Under the pieces are notes generated by a model. It worked only from the letters and a program-made list of their open reading frames with translations, did no database searches and was not told the DNA's origin. A DNA stretch of 64,000 nucleotides from positions 1,054,001 through 1,118,000 of the forward strand of contig NZ_PYMH01000001.1 in assembly GCF_003025555.1 (NCBI RefSeq), given 5' to 3'. Origin of the DNA: Photobacterium lutimaris. GTDB lineage: Bacteria > Pseudomonadota > Gammaproteobacteria > Enterobacterales > Vibrionaceae. Positions 7,345 through 17,454 of the stretch are shown piece after piece (within the stretch, counting starts at the first letter, position 1; the number at the start of each line of letters is the position of its first letter). Both the position numbers and the translations under genes were made by a program.

Positions 7345-10300
7345 ACATTTTGTTGATTTCTGAATGCAGCAAACAAGCACTCGTTGAAACACGTCGTGTA
7401 TTGGATCAATTTGGCGAGCGAAAAGGACAGCGTTGCTGGCAAACGCCAATCACCTACGAAGGAATGAAGACCCTGCGCATGTTACTGAAAACGAGCGCGC
7501 GTAAAAACACTGCCGTCGCTTGCTATCGCATTTACGGTAAGAATCACACTGAGTTAATGTGGGTGGTGGGTAAACGCAGCAAATTTAATTTAGAAGGAAC
7601 AGTGCCAACCAATCGTACCCAGCGCGACATTATTCGTGCAGGTGATGAAAGCAACATGCACAGTAATCAGGCCATTGCTTTGATGGCAAGTATTGCAGGA
7701 CTATTTCACGACTTTGGTAAAGCCAATGCGTTGTTTCAAGCAAAGTTACGTGGCAAAGGTGATGGGTATGAGCCTTACCGCCATGAGTGGATATCGATGC
7801 AACTTTTCTTGGCTTTTGTTGCGAACCGCGATGACAAAACTTGGCTTAACGCTTTGTGCAACTTAACAGCGAATGGCGACGAAACCTTTCTCAAAAATGT
7901 TGAATTAAGTGAACGTGTCGTATTTGCCGAAATTGCGACTTACAGCCCCCTTGCGGCAGCGATTGCTTGGCTGATAATGTCGCATCACCGTCTGCCTCAG
8001 CAGCAGAATTCAGATTCCGTGAGCCCTGAAATCCATGCTGCAGAACGCTGGTTCAATCAAGGGATCGGGGTGGAATGGAACGCTGTCAATCACCTCAAAT
8101 TCACCGAAGTAGAAAAACAACAGTGCAATAAATTTCCGTTTGGTTTGCCCTTCCAAAGTCGTACTTGGCGAGCTAAAGCGACCTCGTTGGCAACACGAGC
8201 ATTGCAATTACCTAGCTTGGGTGAGTATGCGCGTTTAAAACTAGCTTACCCAATGCATGTCGCGCGTATGGTGCTTATGTTGGCTGATCATACTTATTCA
8301 TCAGATGTCGCACATGAGTACTGGCAAGACCCTGACTATCAGGCGTATGCTAATACCAACCGCAAAACCAAAACCCTCAAACAAAAGCTCGATGAGCATT
8401 GCGTGGGTGTTGCCCACAATGCCTACCGACTCGCAAAAGTATTGCCGAGCTTGCGCAGTACGTTACCTACGCTGATCCGCCATCCCAAGCTGAAAAAGCG
8501 CGTTAGTCACCCTAGGTTTCGCTGGCAAAATCGTGCTTATGAAGTGTTAACTGTTGAGAAGCATCGCGCGCAGGAAAAGGGCTTGTTTGCTGTTTTAGCA
8601 AGTTCGACAGGGACAGGTAAAACCATTGCAAGCGCTAAGATGGCCTATGCGCTCGGTGACCAACAACAAGGGTGCCGTTTTAATATCGCGTTGGGGCTTC
8701 GTACACTTACACTGCAAACAGGAGATGCGTTGAAAGAGACTCTGAGTCTCGACAACGATGATATCGCCGTGACTATTGGCTCGCAAGCTGTCAAAGACCT
8801 CTACGACCACAATAAAAAAGGCGTTGATGCAACAAAAGAATCGACCTCAACATTCACTGGTAGTGAATCCCAACAGATGTTTGACGATGACTATGTCAAA
8901 TATGATGGTGAATTAGACAATACCTATTTAAACCGATGGCTCAAAGATGACAGCCGCGCCAATCTGCATAAATTAATCAGTGCGCCAATTTCAGTAAGCA
9001 CCATTGACCGCCTTATTCCCGCAACTGAAGGTGTGCGAGGTGGGCGTCAAATTGGCCCCATGTTGCGCTTAATGACTAGTGATCTAATTCTTGATGAACC
9101 CGATGACTTCGATATTGCTGATTTACCAGCACTTTGTCGGTTAGTCTATTGGGCGGGTTTGTTAGGCTCACGCGTCATCCTGTCTTCAGCAACACTACCA
9201 CCAGCATTGGTATGCGACCTATTCGATGCCTACTTGCATGGGCGAACACAATTTAATGCAGCAAACGGTTTCACGCAAAATAATACCGTTGTAGCAGCAT
9301 GGGTTGATGAATTTAATGCAACTAGTGATCTTATTGCCGACAAAAAAACCTTTCAACAACGACATAGTGAATTTGTTAACGGGCGGGTTAAACAACTTGT
9401 CCAGGCCAGCGAACCACTGCATCGCGGGAGACTGATAAAACTAGAAAATGAAAATGCTAACCCGGTAGATGCATTCGCACGAGCCATACTGCACCACTCA
9501 CAACAACTCGCGCGTCACCATCACACCATACACGGAGGTAAAACGTTTTCAGCAGGTTTAGTACGAATGGCCAATATTGAACCCATGCTGGCTGTAGCTA
9601 ATACGCTATTTTCACTTTCACCAGAGACTGACACTCGTATTCACTATTGCGTTTATCACAGCCAGCACCCCTTGTTGGTGCGTTCTGCGCTTGAACATGA
9701 ACTCGATAGTCTACTCAAAAGAGCCCCCCAAAGGCCAATTACAGACCACCCAAAAGTAAAACAGATGATGTCTCGCTATCCTGAAAAACACCATTTGTTT
9801 GTAGTGCTGGCAACACCCGTAGCTGAAGTTGGTCGAGACCACGATTATGACTGGGCAATAGCAGAACCAAGTTCAATGCGCTCAATCATTCAGTTATCGG
9901 GACGAGTACAACGCCACCGTCGCATTATACCTAAAGTAGAAAATATCCTTGTTTTAAATAAGAATTTTAAGGCCTGTCAAAACCAATGTCCTGCCTATTA
10001 CAAACCTGGGTTTGAGTCAGAGAATACCTACCTTACCAATACAGCTAAACCACATACCGAAAAACAATGGCTGAAGCTACCAAACCATGATCTAACCGAT
10101 CCGTCACTACTTCCAAATGACGCCTTTGGCGTCATTAGTGCTGCACCAAGAGTCCAACAGCCAGAAGTTTTATATCGCAAAGAAACGATGTGTACTGATA
10201 GTTTCATTGCTTTAGAGCACTTGGCCTTAAACTTCAACTTACGTGATAAAGGTCGAGTGTGGTGGGCATCGGAATATGCTCACCTGTTTGGTGAAATCCA

Positions 10301-10646
10301 ACGTCAAACTCAGTTTCGCAAAAGCACACCGAGCATCGAGTACATTGTCGATGTTGACGAGAATTACGAATCAATAGCGCTGCTGGAATGGGATGACTTA
10401 AGCGAGGAATTCATTGATTCAGATAAAGTACAGCTGGCTCCATCACCGATACAAGCAGAAGGGATCAGTGCGTTTGGAGAAAGCAACCTCTTGCAGCTGT
10501 TAGAACAGCTGACCGATGAGAGCGAGATAGAGCTTAAAAGTTCACAATGCCGTTACAGCACAATCAACTTGAGAGAGTTAACAGGGAAAAAGTGGCTTTA
10601 TTCTCCGTTACTGGGCTTTTTTGAGGGAAAGTATTTCACACCTTAA
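7341..10646 (+). CDS. cas3f: Cas2-Cas3 fusion nuclease-helicase, type I-F
   Basis: The product has 1101 residues from the ATG that overlaps the cas1 stop (ATGA). Residues 1 to about 95 are the Cas2 domain (MNILLISECS start). Next comes the HD nuclease with H123-D124 (FHDFGKA), H148, H215-H216 and D316. The superfamily 2 helicase carries SSTGTGKT at 421-428, DEPD at 585-588, SSAT at 615-618 and GRVQRHRR near the C-terminal end of the helicase. Known role: it supports spacer integration with Cas1, and degrades target DNA after Csy-complex binding. All catalytic residues appear intact, so the interference arm should be functional. The stand-alone Cas3 at 3012 is its closest relative in this window. 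Confidence 0.97.
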   Translation: MNILLISECSKQALVETRRVLDQFGERKGQRCWQTPITYEGMKTLRMLLKTSARKNTAVACYRIYGKNHTELMWVVGKRSKFNLEGTVPTNRTQRDIIRAGDESNMHSNQAIALMASIAGLFHDFGKANALFQAKLRGKGDGYEPYRHEWISMQLFLAFVANRDDKTWLNALCNLTANGDETFLKNVELSERVVFAEIATYSPLAAAIAWLIMSHHRLPQQQNSDSVSPEIHAAERWFNQGIGVEWNAVNHLKFTEVEKQQCNKFPFGLPFQSRTWRAKATSLATRALQLPSLGEYARLKLAYPMHVARMVLMLADHTYSSDVAHEYWQDPDYQAYANTNRKTKTLKQKLDEHCVGVAHNAYRLAKVLPSLRSTLPTLIRHPKLKKRVSHPRFRWQNRAYEVLTVEKHRAQEKGLFAVLASSTGTGKTIASAKMAYALGDQQQGCRFNIALGLRTLTLQTGDALKETLSLDNDDIAVTIGSQAVKDLYDHNKKGVDATKESTSTFTGSESQQMFDDDYVKYDGELDNTYLNRWLKDDSRANLHKLISAPISVSTIDRLIPATEGVRGGRQIGPMLRLMTSDLILDEPDDFDIADLPALCRLVYWAGLLGSRVILSSATLPPALVCDLFDAYLHGRTQFNAANGFTQNNTVVAAWVDEFNATSDLIADKKTFQQRHSEFVNGRVKQLVQASEPLHRGRLIKLENENANPVDAFARAILHHSQQLARHHHTIHGGKTFSAGLVRMANIEPMLAVANTLFSLSPETDTRIHYCVYHSQHPLLVRSALEHELDSLLKRAPQRPITDHPKVKQMMSRYPEKHHLFVVLATPVAEVGRDHDYDWAIAEPSSMRSIIQLSGRVQRHRRIIPKVENILVLNKNFKACQNQCPAYYKPGFESENTYLTNTAKPHTEKQWLKLPNHDLTDPSLLPNDAFGVISAAPRVQQPEVLYRKETMCTDSFIALEHLALNFNLRDKGRVWWASEYAHLFGEIQRQTQFRKSTPSIEYIVDVDENYESIALLEWDDLSEEFIDSDKVQLAPSPIQAEGISAFGESNLLQLLEQLTDESEIELKSSQCRYSTINLRELTGKKWLYSPLLGFFEGKYFTP

Positions 10647-10681
10647 CATCACGTTTTCAATTTTCGCTACAAGGAGGTGGC

Positions 10682-11965
10682 ATGCCATCATTATTAACCA
10701 GGCGGATTGTTGCTTACATCGCAGAACGAAAGGCAACGAAACAAGAAACGCTCGATAAAGAAATAAGCAAAGCCGACAATGATAACGAAGCACTTACTTT
10801 GCTATCCAAAAAGCAAGTCAAGTTGAACACCGACTTTACCGTCAGTGCATGGCTCGACAGTGCCGCCAAAAAAGCCGGACAGATCAGCATGGCAACCCAT
10901 GCGGTGAAGTTTACCCATAGTGCAGCTAAGGGCAGCAATATTCTTGCAGAACAAATGGGTTGTCACGGTCGCTATCTTGATACCTTTTGCTTAGCTCAAC
11001 CAGCAATTGATGCGGTAGGAAATGCAGCAGCATTAGATGTAGCTAAACTACTGCAACTGGCTGACGAAAATGACAAAACCTTGTTGGAGTACATCAAGCA
11101 AGGCCTATCCGAACCTTTAGCGACGTTGGCTGATAATAGCTCCCAGCTAGCAAGCTGGTTAGAAGGCTTTTCAGCCGCCATGCAAGACAATGCACCGAGT
11201 AGCCATCGCTTAAGTAAACAGGTTTACTTTCCTGTTACGGAAGATCCTTCAGGTTATCACCTTCTGGCCCCCTTATACTCATCGTCACTCTCTCAAGCCG
11301 TATATAGAGAGATCCAACATTCGCGTTTTAGCCAAGAAATGAAAGCCATCCGTGATGCACGTAAAGCAAACAACCCCTCTGAAGAGGAGTTGATTACTTA
11401 CCCCAATGTGGCAATCACTATGGCTGGGGGGACGAAGCCACAAAATATATCTCAACTTAACTCAGCCCGTGGCGGCCTAACGTATCTGCTAGATGCCCGT
11501 GCCCCTGAATGGCAAAACCAAAGACCAAAGCTGAGTCAAACCGCATTGATATTTGAGCAATATCCAGTACGAATTGCCACTCGCCAGCTAATTTACTACC
11601 TCGCTTTATTTATTAAAGCCAACATGGACAAAACCAGCACCCTAGCTCATCGAGAAACACTAACTCAGAAAGTGGATGAAATTGCGGAAGCAGCCTTAAA
11701 CGCAGTGCTGGTATGGCAAACCCTACCAGCAGGTTGGAGTGACGAATACACTCAATTATCAACCTTTTCCGCGCGATGGCTCGATCCCAATAACTCGAAG
11801 TGGCACGAGGATAATAGCGATTGGCGGGAGCCTTTGAGTGCGGAATTTGGCTTATGGCTAAAAGACAGTGTCATTAGAGCGGGACGCCGTGAGTTCTTAT
11901 TAGGAGCAGGTGAAGTCAACGAATGGCGGCAGCAATTCAAACAATTGCTATGGGAGGTGAAATAA
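10682..11965 (+). CDS. csy1: Type I-F Cascade large subunit Cas8f (Csy1)
   Basis: The product has 427 residues, close to the family norm of about 430. It shows the Csy1 hallmarks GGTKPQNISQLNSARGG (near residue 254) and YHLLAPLYSSS (near 190). Known role: with Cas5f it holds the crRNA 5-prime handle, and it recognises the CC PAM in target DNA. An AAGGAGGTGGC ribosome site stands just before the ATG. The stop overlaps the csy2 start by one base (TAATG). It is intact and in canonical order after cas2-3. Confidence 0.96.
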   Translation: MPSLLTRRIVAYIAERKATKQETLDKEISKADNDNEALTLLSKKQVKLNTDFTVSAWLDSAAKKAGQISMATHAVKFTHSAAKGSNILAEQMGCHGRYLDTFCLAQPAIDAVGNAAALDVAKLLQLADENDKTLLEYIKQGLSEPLATLADNSSQLASWLEGFSAAMQDNAPSSHRLSKQVYFPVTEDPSGYHLLAPLYSSSLSQAVYREIQHSRFSQEMKAIRDARKANNPSEEELITYPNVAITMAGGTKPQNISQLNSARGGLTYLLDARAPEWQNQRPKLSQTALIFEQYPVRIATRQLIYYLALFIKANMDKTSTLAHRETLTQKVDEIAEAALNAVLVWQTLPAGWSDEYTQLSTFSARWLDPNNSKWHEDNSDWREPLSAEFGLWLKDSVIRAGRREFLLGAGEVNEWRQQFKQLLWEVK

Positions 11966-12897
11966 TGGGTTATCTGGTTTTAAAAGGTGTAAGCATTGCC
12001 AATGCAAATGCTATCTCTGGCATTACGTGGGGGTTTCCAGCAATTAGCCACTTTCTAGGATTTATTCATGCGTTATCAAGAAAAGCAATAAACAGTGAGC
12101 ATCAACTCACGTTAGCCGGCTGCGGCATTATCTGTCATCAACATCAAGTGCACTGCTATCGCAATACTCCTTATGAACCTTATGCCTTCGCACTAACTCG
12201 CAACCCGTTAACAAAAGAAGGCAAATCCGCTCCCATTGTCGAAGAAGGGCGCATGCATCTCACGGTATCGTTAATCATTGAATGTGATGGCCTAAATACA
12301 GCGAGCGATCAAACGAAAGCTAAGCAATTAAATTACCTCAAGCAGCTAGCACAACAGCACAAACTGGCCGGTGGTGTGATTACCAATATCGACGATTGTT
12401 ATCAACTCGACCCGGCCCAGCATAAACGTGAGTTGCGCAAGCTACTGCCAGGCTTCATGTTGGCTGATGCCAGCCAGTGCCTAGCAGATCTCAATGCATC
12501 CATTCCCAATAATACGCTTCAAAATTGGCTCGACTTTTCAGCATTCAAATATGTATGTGAGGTCAACAAAAACGAAGAAGGTGAAGAGCAAGTAAGTTGG
12601 CAGCGCGCCGCCAAGCCATTTGCGGGCTACCTCGTTCCGGTGCAAATCGGCTATAAGAAAATCGCTCCAACGTTAGCGGCAGGCCAAGTTGCAAATGTGC
12701 GAGATACTCAATCACCAGTGAGCTTCGTGGAGTCAGTCTATAGCGTGGCAGAGTGGATTGGCAGTCCGAGCCGCATCAGCAACCTCAGCGACATTATTTG
12801 GCAATATCGTTACAGCGATCCTTTTTATGTCTGTCACACCACATCAGTGGTGGCAACGCAGTTTATGTCGAGCGATGACTTCGACGACGATTTTTAA
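11965..12897 (+). CDS. csy2: Type I-F Cascade subunit Cas5f (Csy2)
   Basis: The product has 310 residues. The start chosen is the ATG at 11965, preceded by GGGAGGTGA and overlapping the csy1 stop; a longer upstream frame exists but runs inside csy1. The N-terminus has the Csy2 signature: a YLVLKGVSI strand, [13 protein letters not shown], then [10 protein letters not shown] glycine loop KLAGGVI follows, and the C-terminal part ends with [19 protein letters not shown]. Known role: it forms the tail of the Csy complex with Csy1, capping the 8-nt 5-prime handle. It is intact. Confidence 0.95.
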   Translation: MGYLVLKGVSIANANAISGITWGFPAISHFLGFIHALSRKAINSEHQLTLAGCGIICHQHQVHCYRNTPYEPYAFALTRNPLTKEGKSAPIVEEGRMHLTVSLIIECDGLNTASDQTKAKQLNYLKQLAQQHKLAGGVITNIDDCYQLDPAQHKRELRKLLPGFMLADASQCLADLNASIPNNTLQNWLDFSAFKYVCEVNKNEEGEEQVSWQRAAKPFAGYLVPVQIGYKKIAPTLAAGQVANVRDTQSPVSFVESVYSVAEWIGSPSRISNLSDIIWQYRYSDPFYVCHTTSVVATQFMSSDDFDDDF

Positions 12898-12913
12898 GAT
12901 TAAGGGGAAATTT

Positions 12914-13900
12914 ATGACTAAATTAACGACACCTTCTGTATTGGCTTTCGAATCTAAACTCGCGTGCTCTGATGCCTTGATGTTCGCCGGTAATTGGCAA
13001 CAGCGTGACAATGTTGGATCGTGGCAACCTGTGCCAGTATTTGAAAAATCAGTGCGCGGTACCATATCTAACCGTATCAAAGGCGCAAAAGCCAGTAAGA
13101 TTGATGCCGAAGTAGAAAAAGCTAACCCACAAACAGTAGACAATGCGGCATTGCCTTTCGATGCCGATACGCTAAAACTGCAATTTACCTTGCGCGTATT
13201 GGGTGATTTGTCGACACCATCAACTTGTAACAACCCTGATTATCAAACAGCTTTGGCTTCTGTTATCTGCCATTACGTTGAAAGCAATGGTTTTAAAACA
13301 ATTGCACATCGCTACGCGACTAATCTCGCCAATGGTCGCTTCTTATGGCGCAATCGTGTGGGGGCAGAGGCAGTGGAAGTGCGTATCTCGCACGAAGAAA
13401 AACAATGGGTATTTGATGCACACGAACTCAGCCTAAAAGCGTTTGACGCAAAAAATAAAGGCTTAACAGAAATTACCGCAGTTATTGAGCAAGGTTTGAT
13501 GGGCGAAAAGGCAACACTTCTGAAAGTCGAAGCATTTAGCCAGCTGGGAGACGGGCAAACTGTATTCCCTTCACAAGAGCTGGTGATGAACTCAGGTAGC
13601 GGTGACAAAAGTAAGTACCTTTATCAACTGAACGGGCAAGCAGCTATGCACTCGCAGAAAGTGGGGAATGCATTACGCACCATCGACACATGGTATCCTC
13701 AGGCAGATGAATTTGGTCCTATTGCTATCGAACCTTATGGCAGTGTGACTAATCGCGGTGTAGCTTACCGTAAACCTAAAGCGAAAACCGACTTTTATAA
13801 CCTGCTGGATAGCTGGTTACTAAAAGATAAGGCCCCGGGACTGGATCAACAGCACTACGTGATAGCAATGCTGATCCGTGGTGGTGTATTCGGGGAGTAA
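12914..13900 (+). CDS. csy3: Type I-F Cascade backbone subunit Cas7f (Csy3)
   Basis: The product has 328 residues from the ATG at 12914, after a GGGGAAAT ribosome site; the frame also opens upstream inside csy2. The start [19 protein letters not shown] is the typical Csy3 N-terminus. [12 protein letters not shown] and the ending [12 protein letters not shown] are also family features. Known role: six copies wrap the crRNA spacer and form the helical backbone that pairs with target DNA. The cas6f gene starts 2 bp after its stop. Confidence 0.96.
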   Translation: MTKLTTPSVLAFESKLACSDALMFAGNWQQRDNVGSWQPVPVFEKSVRGTISNRIKGAKASKIDAEVEKANPQTVDNAALPFDADTLKLQFTLRVLGDLSTPSTCNNPDYQTALASVICHYVESNGFKTIAHRYATNLANGRFLWRNRVGAEAVEVRISHEEKQWVFDAHELSLKAFDAKNKGLTEITAVIEQGLMGEKATLLKVEAFSQLGDGQTVFPSQELVMNSGSGDKSKYLYQLNGQAAMHSQKVGNALRTIDTWYPQADEFGPIAIEPYGSVTNRGVAYRKPKAKTDFYNLLDSWLLKDKAPGLDQQHYVIAMLIRGGVFGE

Positions 13901-13902
13901 CT

Positions 13903-14457
13903 ATGAACTACTATCTGGATATTCAGCTTCAGCCTGATCTCGAAATATCAGCGCCTGCGTTGATGAATAACTTGTTCGCTATATTTCATCGCAGTACGGC
14001 GCAAGCTCTACCAGGCAAAATTGCAGTAAGTTTTCCAAGGTACCATCGTTCATTAGGAGATCTACTTCGGTTGCATGGCACTGATGTAAATTTGAACCAA
14101 CTAATGGCATTACCATGGCTAAAAGGACTACGCGATTATATCAAGGTGAGTGCAGTACAAAAAGTGCCTGCCGACATCAAGGGATACCGAAGCATTTATC
14201 GTGTGCAAAAAAAATCGGTCAATAATCGCCGTAAGCGCTCGATTACCAAAGGCTGGTTGACGGAAGAGGAGGCGCTTCATTGTATTCCTGATGAAGGGCA
14301 ACAGGAACTAAAACTACCCTTTCTGCAATTTAAGAGCTTATCTAGCCGCCAAAATATGCGGGTTTATGTGGCGTTAGGCGAGCTACTTTCTGAACCAAAG
14401 ACGGGGCCAATAAACAGCTACGGTTTAAGTCGAGTAACAACTGTACCTTGGTTCTAA
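13903..14457 (+). CDS. cas6f: crRNA-processing endoribonuclease Cas6f (Csy4)
   Basis: The product has 184 residues, similar to the 187 of the Pseudomonas enzyme. The catalytic histidine is H29 (AIFHRS), and a serine in SLSSRQNMRVYV fits the active-site serine. The basic segment KKSVNNRRKRS at about residues 105-115 corresponds to the arginine-rich helix that grips the repeat hairpin. Known role: it cuts each repeat at the base of the CTGCC/GGCAG stem and stays bound to the crRNA 3-prime end. It is last in the operon, 137 bp before the array. Confidence 0.96.
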   Translation: MNYYLDIQLQPDLEISAPALMNNLFAIFHRSTAQALPGKIAVSFPRYHRSLGDLLRLHGTDVNLNQLMALPWLKGLRDYIKVSAVQKVPADIKGYRSIYRVQKKSVNNRRKRSITKGWLTEEEALHCIPDEGQQELKLPFLQFKSLSSRQNMRVYVALGELLSEPKTGPINSYGLSRVTTVPWF

Positions 14458-14594
14458 TCTACTAAACCCTTTTTTTTACAACACCCATAAGTCACTGATT
14501 TTAAAATTGGCTTAAGATGAAGAAAAAAAAGGGTTTGCTCGCTGATTTCCTTATAAGCTCTTTAAAAATAGAATGTTAAACAGTATTATCTCCA
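14458..14594 (+). promoter_or_regulatory. CRISPR leader with 14-bp inverted repeat
   Basis: An AT-rich stretch between cas6f and the first repeat. The distal end of the array carries the degenerate repeat, so this side is the leader. Two 14-base arms form a perfect inverted repeat: AAACCC plus eight T at 14464-14477, and eight A plus GGGTTT at 14523-14536. The pair could act as a terminator for the cas operon, as an architectural site for spacer integration, or both. Confidence 0.8.
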
Positions 14595-16002
14595 CTTCAC
14601 TGCCGCACAGGCAGCTTAGAAATGTTATCTATCAAATTAAGGCTTTTTGCCTCGCTTCACTGCCGCACAGGCAGCTTAGAAAAACGCCGCTTCAAGCTGG
14701 CGACGACGCTGTTCCTTCACTGCCGCACAGGCAGCTTAGAAAAACATGAAATGAAAATCCCCGTAGACATTAACCTTCACTGCCGCACAGGCAGCTTAGA
14801 AATGATAGAAAAGAAATGTTTTGGCTGCTATGTCCTTCACTGCCGCACAGGCAGCTTAGAAACAGCAGGCGGTCAAAAGTTTATATATTCAAATCTTCAC
14901 TGCCGCACAGGCAGCTTAGAAAAATGATTTCGCCAGCTAAATAAACGTCATGGTCTTCACTGCCGCACAGGCAGCTTAGAAAACTAATGTTAGCGGTCAA
15001 ACGTCAATTAACGGCTTCACTGCCGCACAGGCAGCTTAGAAATCCACTTGCTTGCAAAGGTGCGCTACTGGTTACTTCACTGCCGCACAGGCAGCTTAGA
15101 AAGTAAGGGTTTACGGTGTATACTAATTACACACCTTCACTGCCGCACAGGCAGCTTAGAAATCCAGCTCGGCATAATGACCCGCCATATCGCTCTTCAC
15201 TGCCGCACAGGCAGCTTAGAAAATGGCGCTACACGAGGTGATGGAGCTGGCCAATCTTCACTGCCGCACAGGCAGCTTAGAAATCGATCGAGACAATGGC
15301 GAACCAGCATTGAGGCTTCACTGCCGCACAGGCAGCTTAGAAAAATGTCTTTCTGTGACATTGGAATAACATTATCTTCACTGCCGCACAGGCAGCTTAG
15401 AAATCTTCTAAGCGGTCTATCTCAGCACGGGCCGCCTTCACTGCCGCACAGGCAGCTTAGAAATGATTAAACTTTGCTAGCTCCATAAGCGAGCTCTTCA
15501 CTGCCGCACAGGCAGCTTAGAAACAGCGAAATTAAACTAACTATCGACCGTTTCCCTTCACTGCCGCACAGGCAGCTTAGAAATCAGAGCAAGCCCCATC
15601 CCTACAAGTTATCGACTTCACTGCCGCACAGGCAGCTTAGAAATTCAACATATTTCCCACTCCTGCGCTTAACGTCTTCACTGCCGCACAGGCAGCTTAG
15701 AAACAAGACTTGGTTAGCGTCGAGGGAAAGGTAGGCTTCACTGCCGCACAGGCAGCTTAGAAAACATATCAATTAGATTATTCATTGTTCCCTCACTTCA
15801 CTGCCGCACAGGCAGCTTAGAAAATGCAACACCATGCTTAAAGTGGCCGTATTCTCTTCACTGCCGCACAGGCAGCTTAGAAAACCCGATTTGCTCTGTT
15901 CTAATTTCACTTTTTCTTCACTGCCGCACAGGCAGCTTAGAAAATCGAGAACAGGGCATAACTGGATAATGCTTCCTTCACTGCCGCACAGGCAGCTAGA
16001 AA
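14595..16002 (+). CRISPR. Type I-F CRISPR array, 24 repeats and 23 spacers
   Basis: The 28-base repeat begins CTTCACTGCC, contains the hairpin CTGCC-GCACA-GGCAG and ends GCTTAGAAA, the form typical of I-F arrays in Vibrionaceae. Repeats start at 14595 and every 60 bases to 15195, then at 15256 and every 60 bases to 15976. Spacers are 32 nt except the eleventh (15223-15255), which is 33 nt. The first 23 repeats are identical. The last one (15976-16002) lacks one T in the TTAGAAA tail and marks the old, leader-distal end. Spacers differ from one another by eye, and no spacer match to this window was noticed. Transcription should run rightwards from the leader. Confidence 0.98.
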
Positions 16003-16283
16003 AAACCTGTTTCAGCTCAATCTCCAATTCATACTTCCCCAGAGAGGCCTGCAACAAAGTACAAAGCAGAGAAAATGCTTCCAATGATCAAGGATACGTT
16101 ACAACACCAATTGCGTGAATTGACCACATTATCACCCTATCGTCATATTCATCATAATTTGCTCAATGAGTTTCGCCTCCTGATCGAGAACAGCCCAGTA
16201 GATTCAAACGTTGCTTTATTTTGTAATGGAGGCTGGGGTCTGTAATTAATAGCCATTCAGTTGGATGAATTGATGGAGGGAAG

Positions 16284-16487
16284 GTGATTGAGGTCGCCCT
16301 TTTGACTCTGAAAGGCGCTGAGGGCTTCCGCCTGAAATACGGCCTAGACGGGATCTAGAGTATCATAAATGATGCTCTGGATGAGCTTGACTTGTATGTA
16401 GGCAAAGATCACTCTCCCTTGTACAGCCTGGGCATTGTTCTATCAAAAAATCTCCCGAAGGAACTATATGTTGTTTTATCTGAATAG
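16284..16487 (+). pseudogene. Broken coding remnant with in-frame amber stop
   Basis: Reading from a GTG at 16284 gives VIEVALLTLKGAEGFRLK and continues in the same frame through a TAG at 16356-16358. It then reads on for 42 more residues, including SIINDALDELDLYVGKD and NLPKELYVVLSE. The amino-acid composition on both sides of the stop looks protein-like. I do not recognise the family. It may once have been joined to the 56-codon frame just upstream. Confidence 0.4.
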
Positions 16488-16589
16488 CCACAACCAAACA
16501 CACTGTCTAAAATGTGGTGGCCCAAACAATTATTTCAACGGTATTGCATGATATACAGAGCAAGGAACTTTGATACATCAGGCTGAATA

Positions 16590-16886
16590 TTGGAACAGTT
16601 CTGCTTACCTCGTTTTGAGCGATTTATCTCCAAAAAAGAGATGCTAGAGCAGATGATTGGCTCCACGGAGCACATCTATAACAAATCAGGCGACTACGCA
16701 TATATGGCTCATGGCTGTTTACACTGTACCGGAGTTCAATGCAATCACACTGGACGATATGAATATCCAACTGACAATAAACAAGCAATTCGGTTTGAAA
16801 TGACTTACGACCCGGCCTTGTATTACGTCACCCCTAAGTGGTGCCTAAAAGACCGAGTTGGACCCATCCATTATGGTGAGGACTGA
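16590..16886 (+). pseudogene. Possible fragment of an unknown zinc-binding protein
   Basis: A 98-codon frame beginning with TTG and lacking a convincing ribosome site. The product has a metal-ligand-like cluster (HGCLHCTGVQCNH) followed by a conserved-looking tail with FEMTYDPALYYVTP and VGPIHYGED. The weak start and the broken sequence upstream suggest the C-terminal piece of a longer gene. Family not recognised. Confidence 0.35.
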
Positions 16887-17454
16887 CCCACACCCAAGAA
16901 AATTGAAGTAAGCGTGAATTTTAGTCAGTAATGCTTTGGTTAAATATCTATGATGCAGAAATGAGTTCCTACCATTCAAATCATCGATAGACGATATGTT
17001 ACAACTTATTGGCAGGATGCTAGTTTAAAGCGATTAGAGCCATAAATTTTGTAAAGGATTTCTGGTGTGTTTTGCTGAGCTTCAACGTCGAGAGTTACCC
17101 AAGTTTACAATTTTCGCTTTTTTTGTCGTGAATATTGGGTGCGTGTACCACTCCCAAAGCCTATCAAGTATGGCTTTATACTCACTCATCCACCAAGGTA
17201 GAGTGTTTATGGTGGATATAATGCGAGTAGTATCCCAAAAGAATTGCAGGCAAGTAGAACATTGGGCTGACAGCTTTCCCGCACGAAAGCATCAATATAA
17301 ATATCAGATACGTCACTAAGTAATCTACCCAGGCAATCTTAACAATATTCATATTCCAACCCTACTGTTCCTTATTCATGAATAGCAACTTACAGGCAAT
17401 GAAATCTTTTACGTTACGTAACAGAGGGCAACCAATTCATACCGAACAATAAGG

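Larger units (their letters stand above)
16003..17454. other. Decayed region downstream of the CRISPR array
   Basis: About 1.45 kb without an intact recognisable gene. It contains a 56-codon frame (16075-16245), a coding-like stretch with an internal stop (16284-16487), a 98-codon frame (16590-16886) and an unremarkable 84-codon frame (17065-17319). The pattern fits relics of accessory genes next to the defence island. No transposase, terminal repeat or tRNA was recognised. Confidence 0.55.

Noticed and set aside
14622..15470. Rightward open frames over the CRISPR array with repeated LHCRTGSLE peptides
   Set aside because: They are translations of the 28-base repeats and spacers, not genes.
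15782..16118. Open frames on both strands at the distal array end
   Set aside because: Repeat-derived (SSLPHRQLRK and FLSCLCGSE units), with no ribosome sites.
17065..17319. 84-codon rightward frame
   Set aside because: No ribosome site, no recognisable motif, and it lies in decayed sequence.
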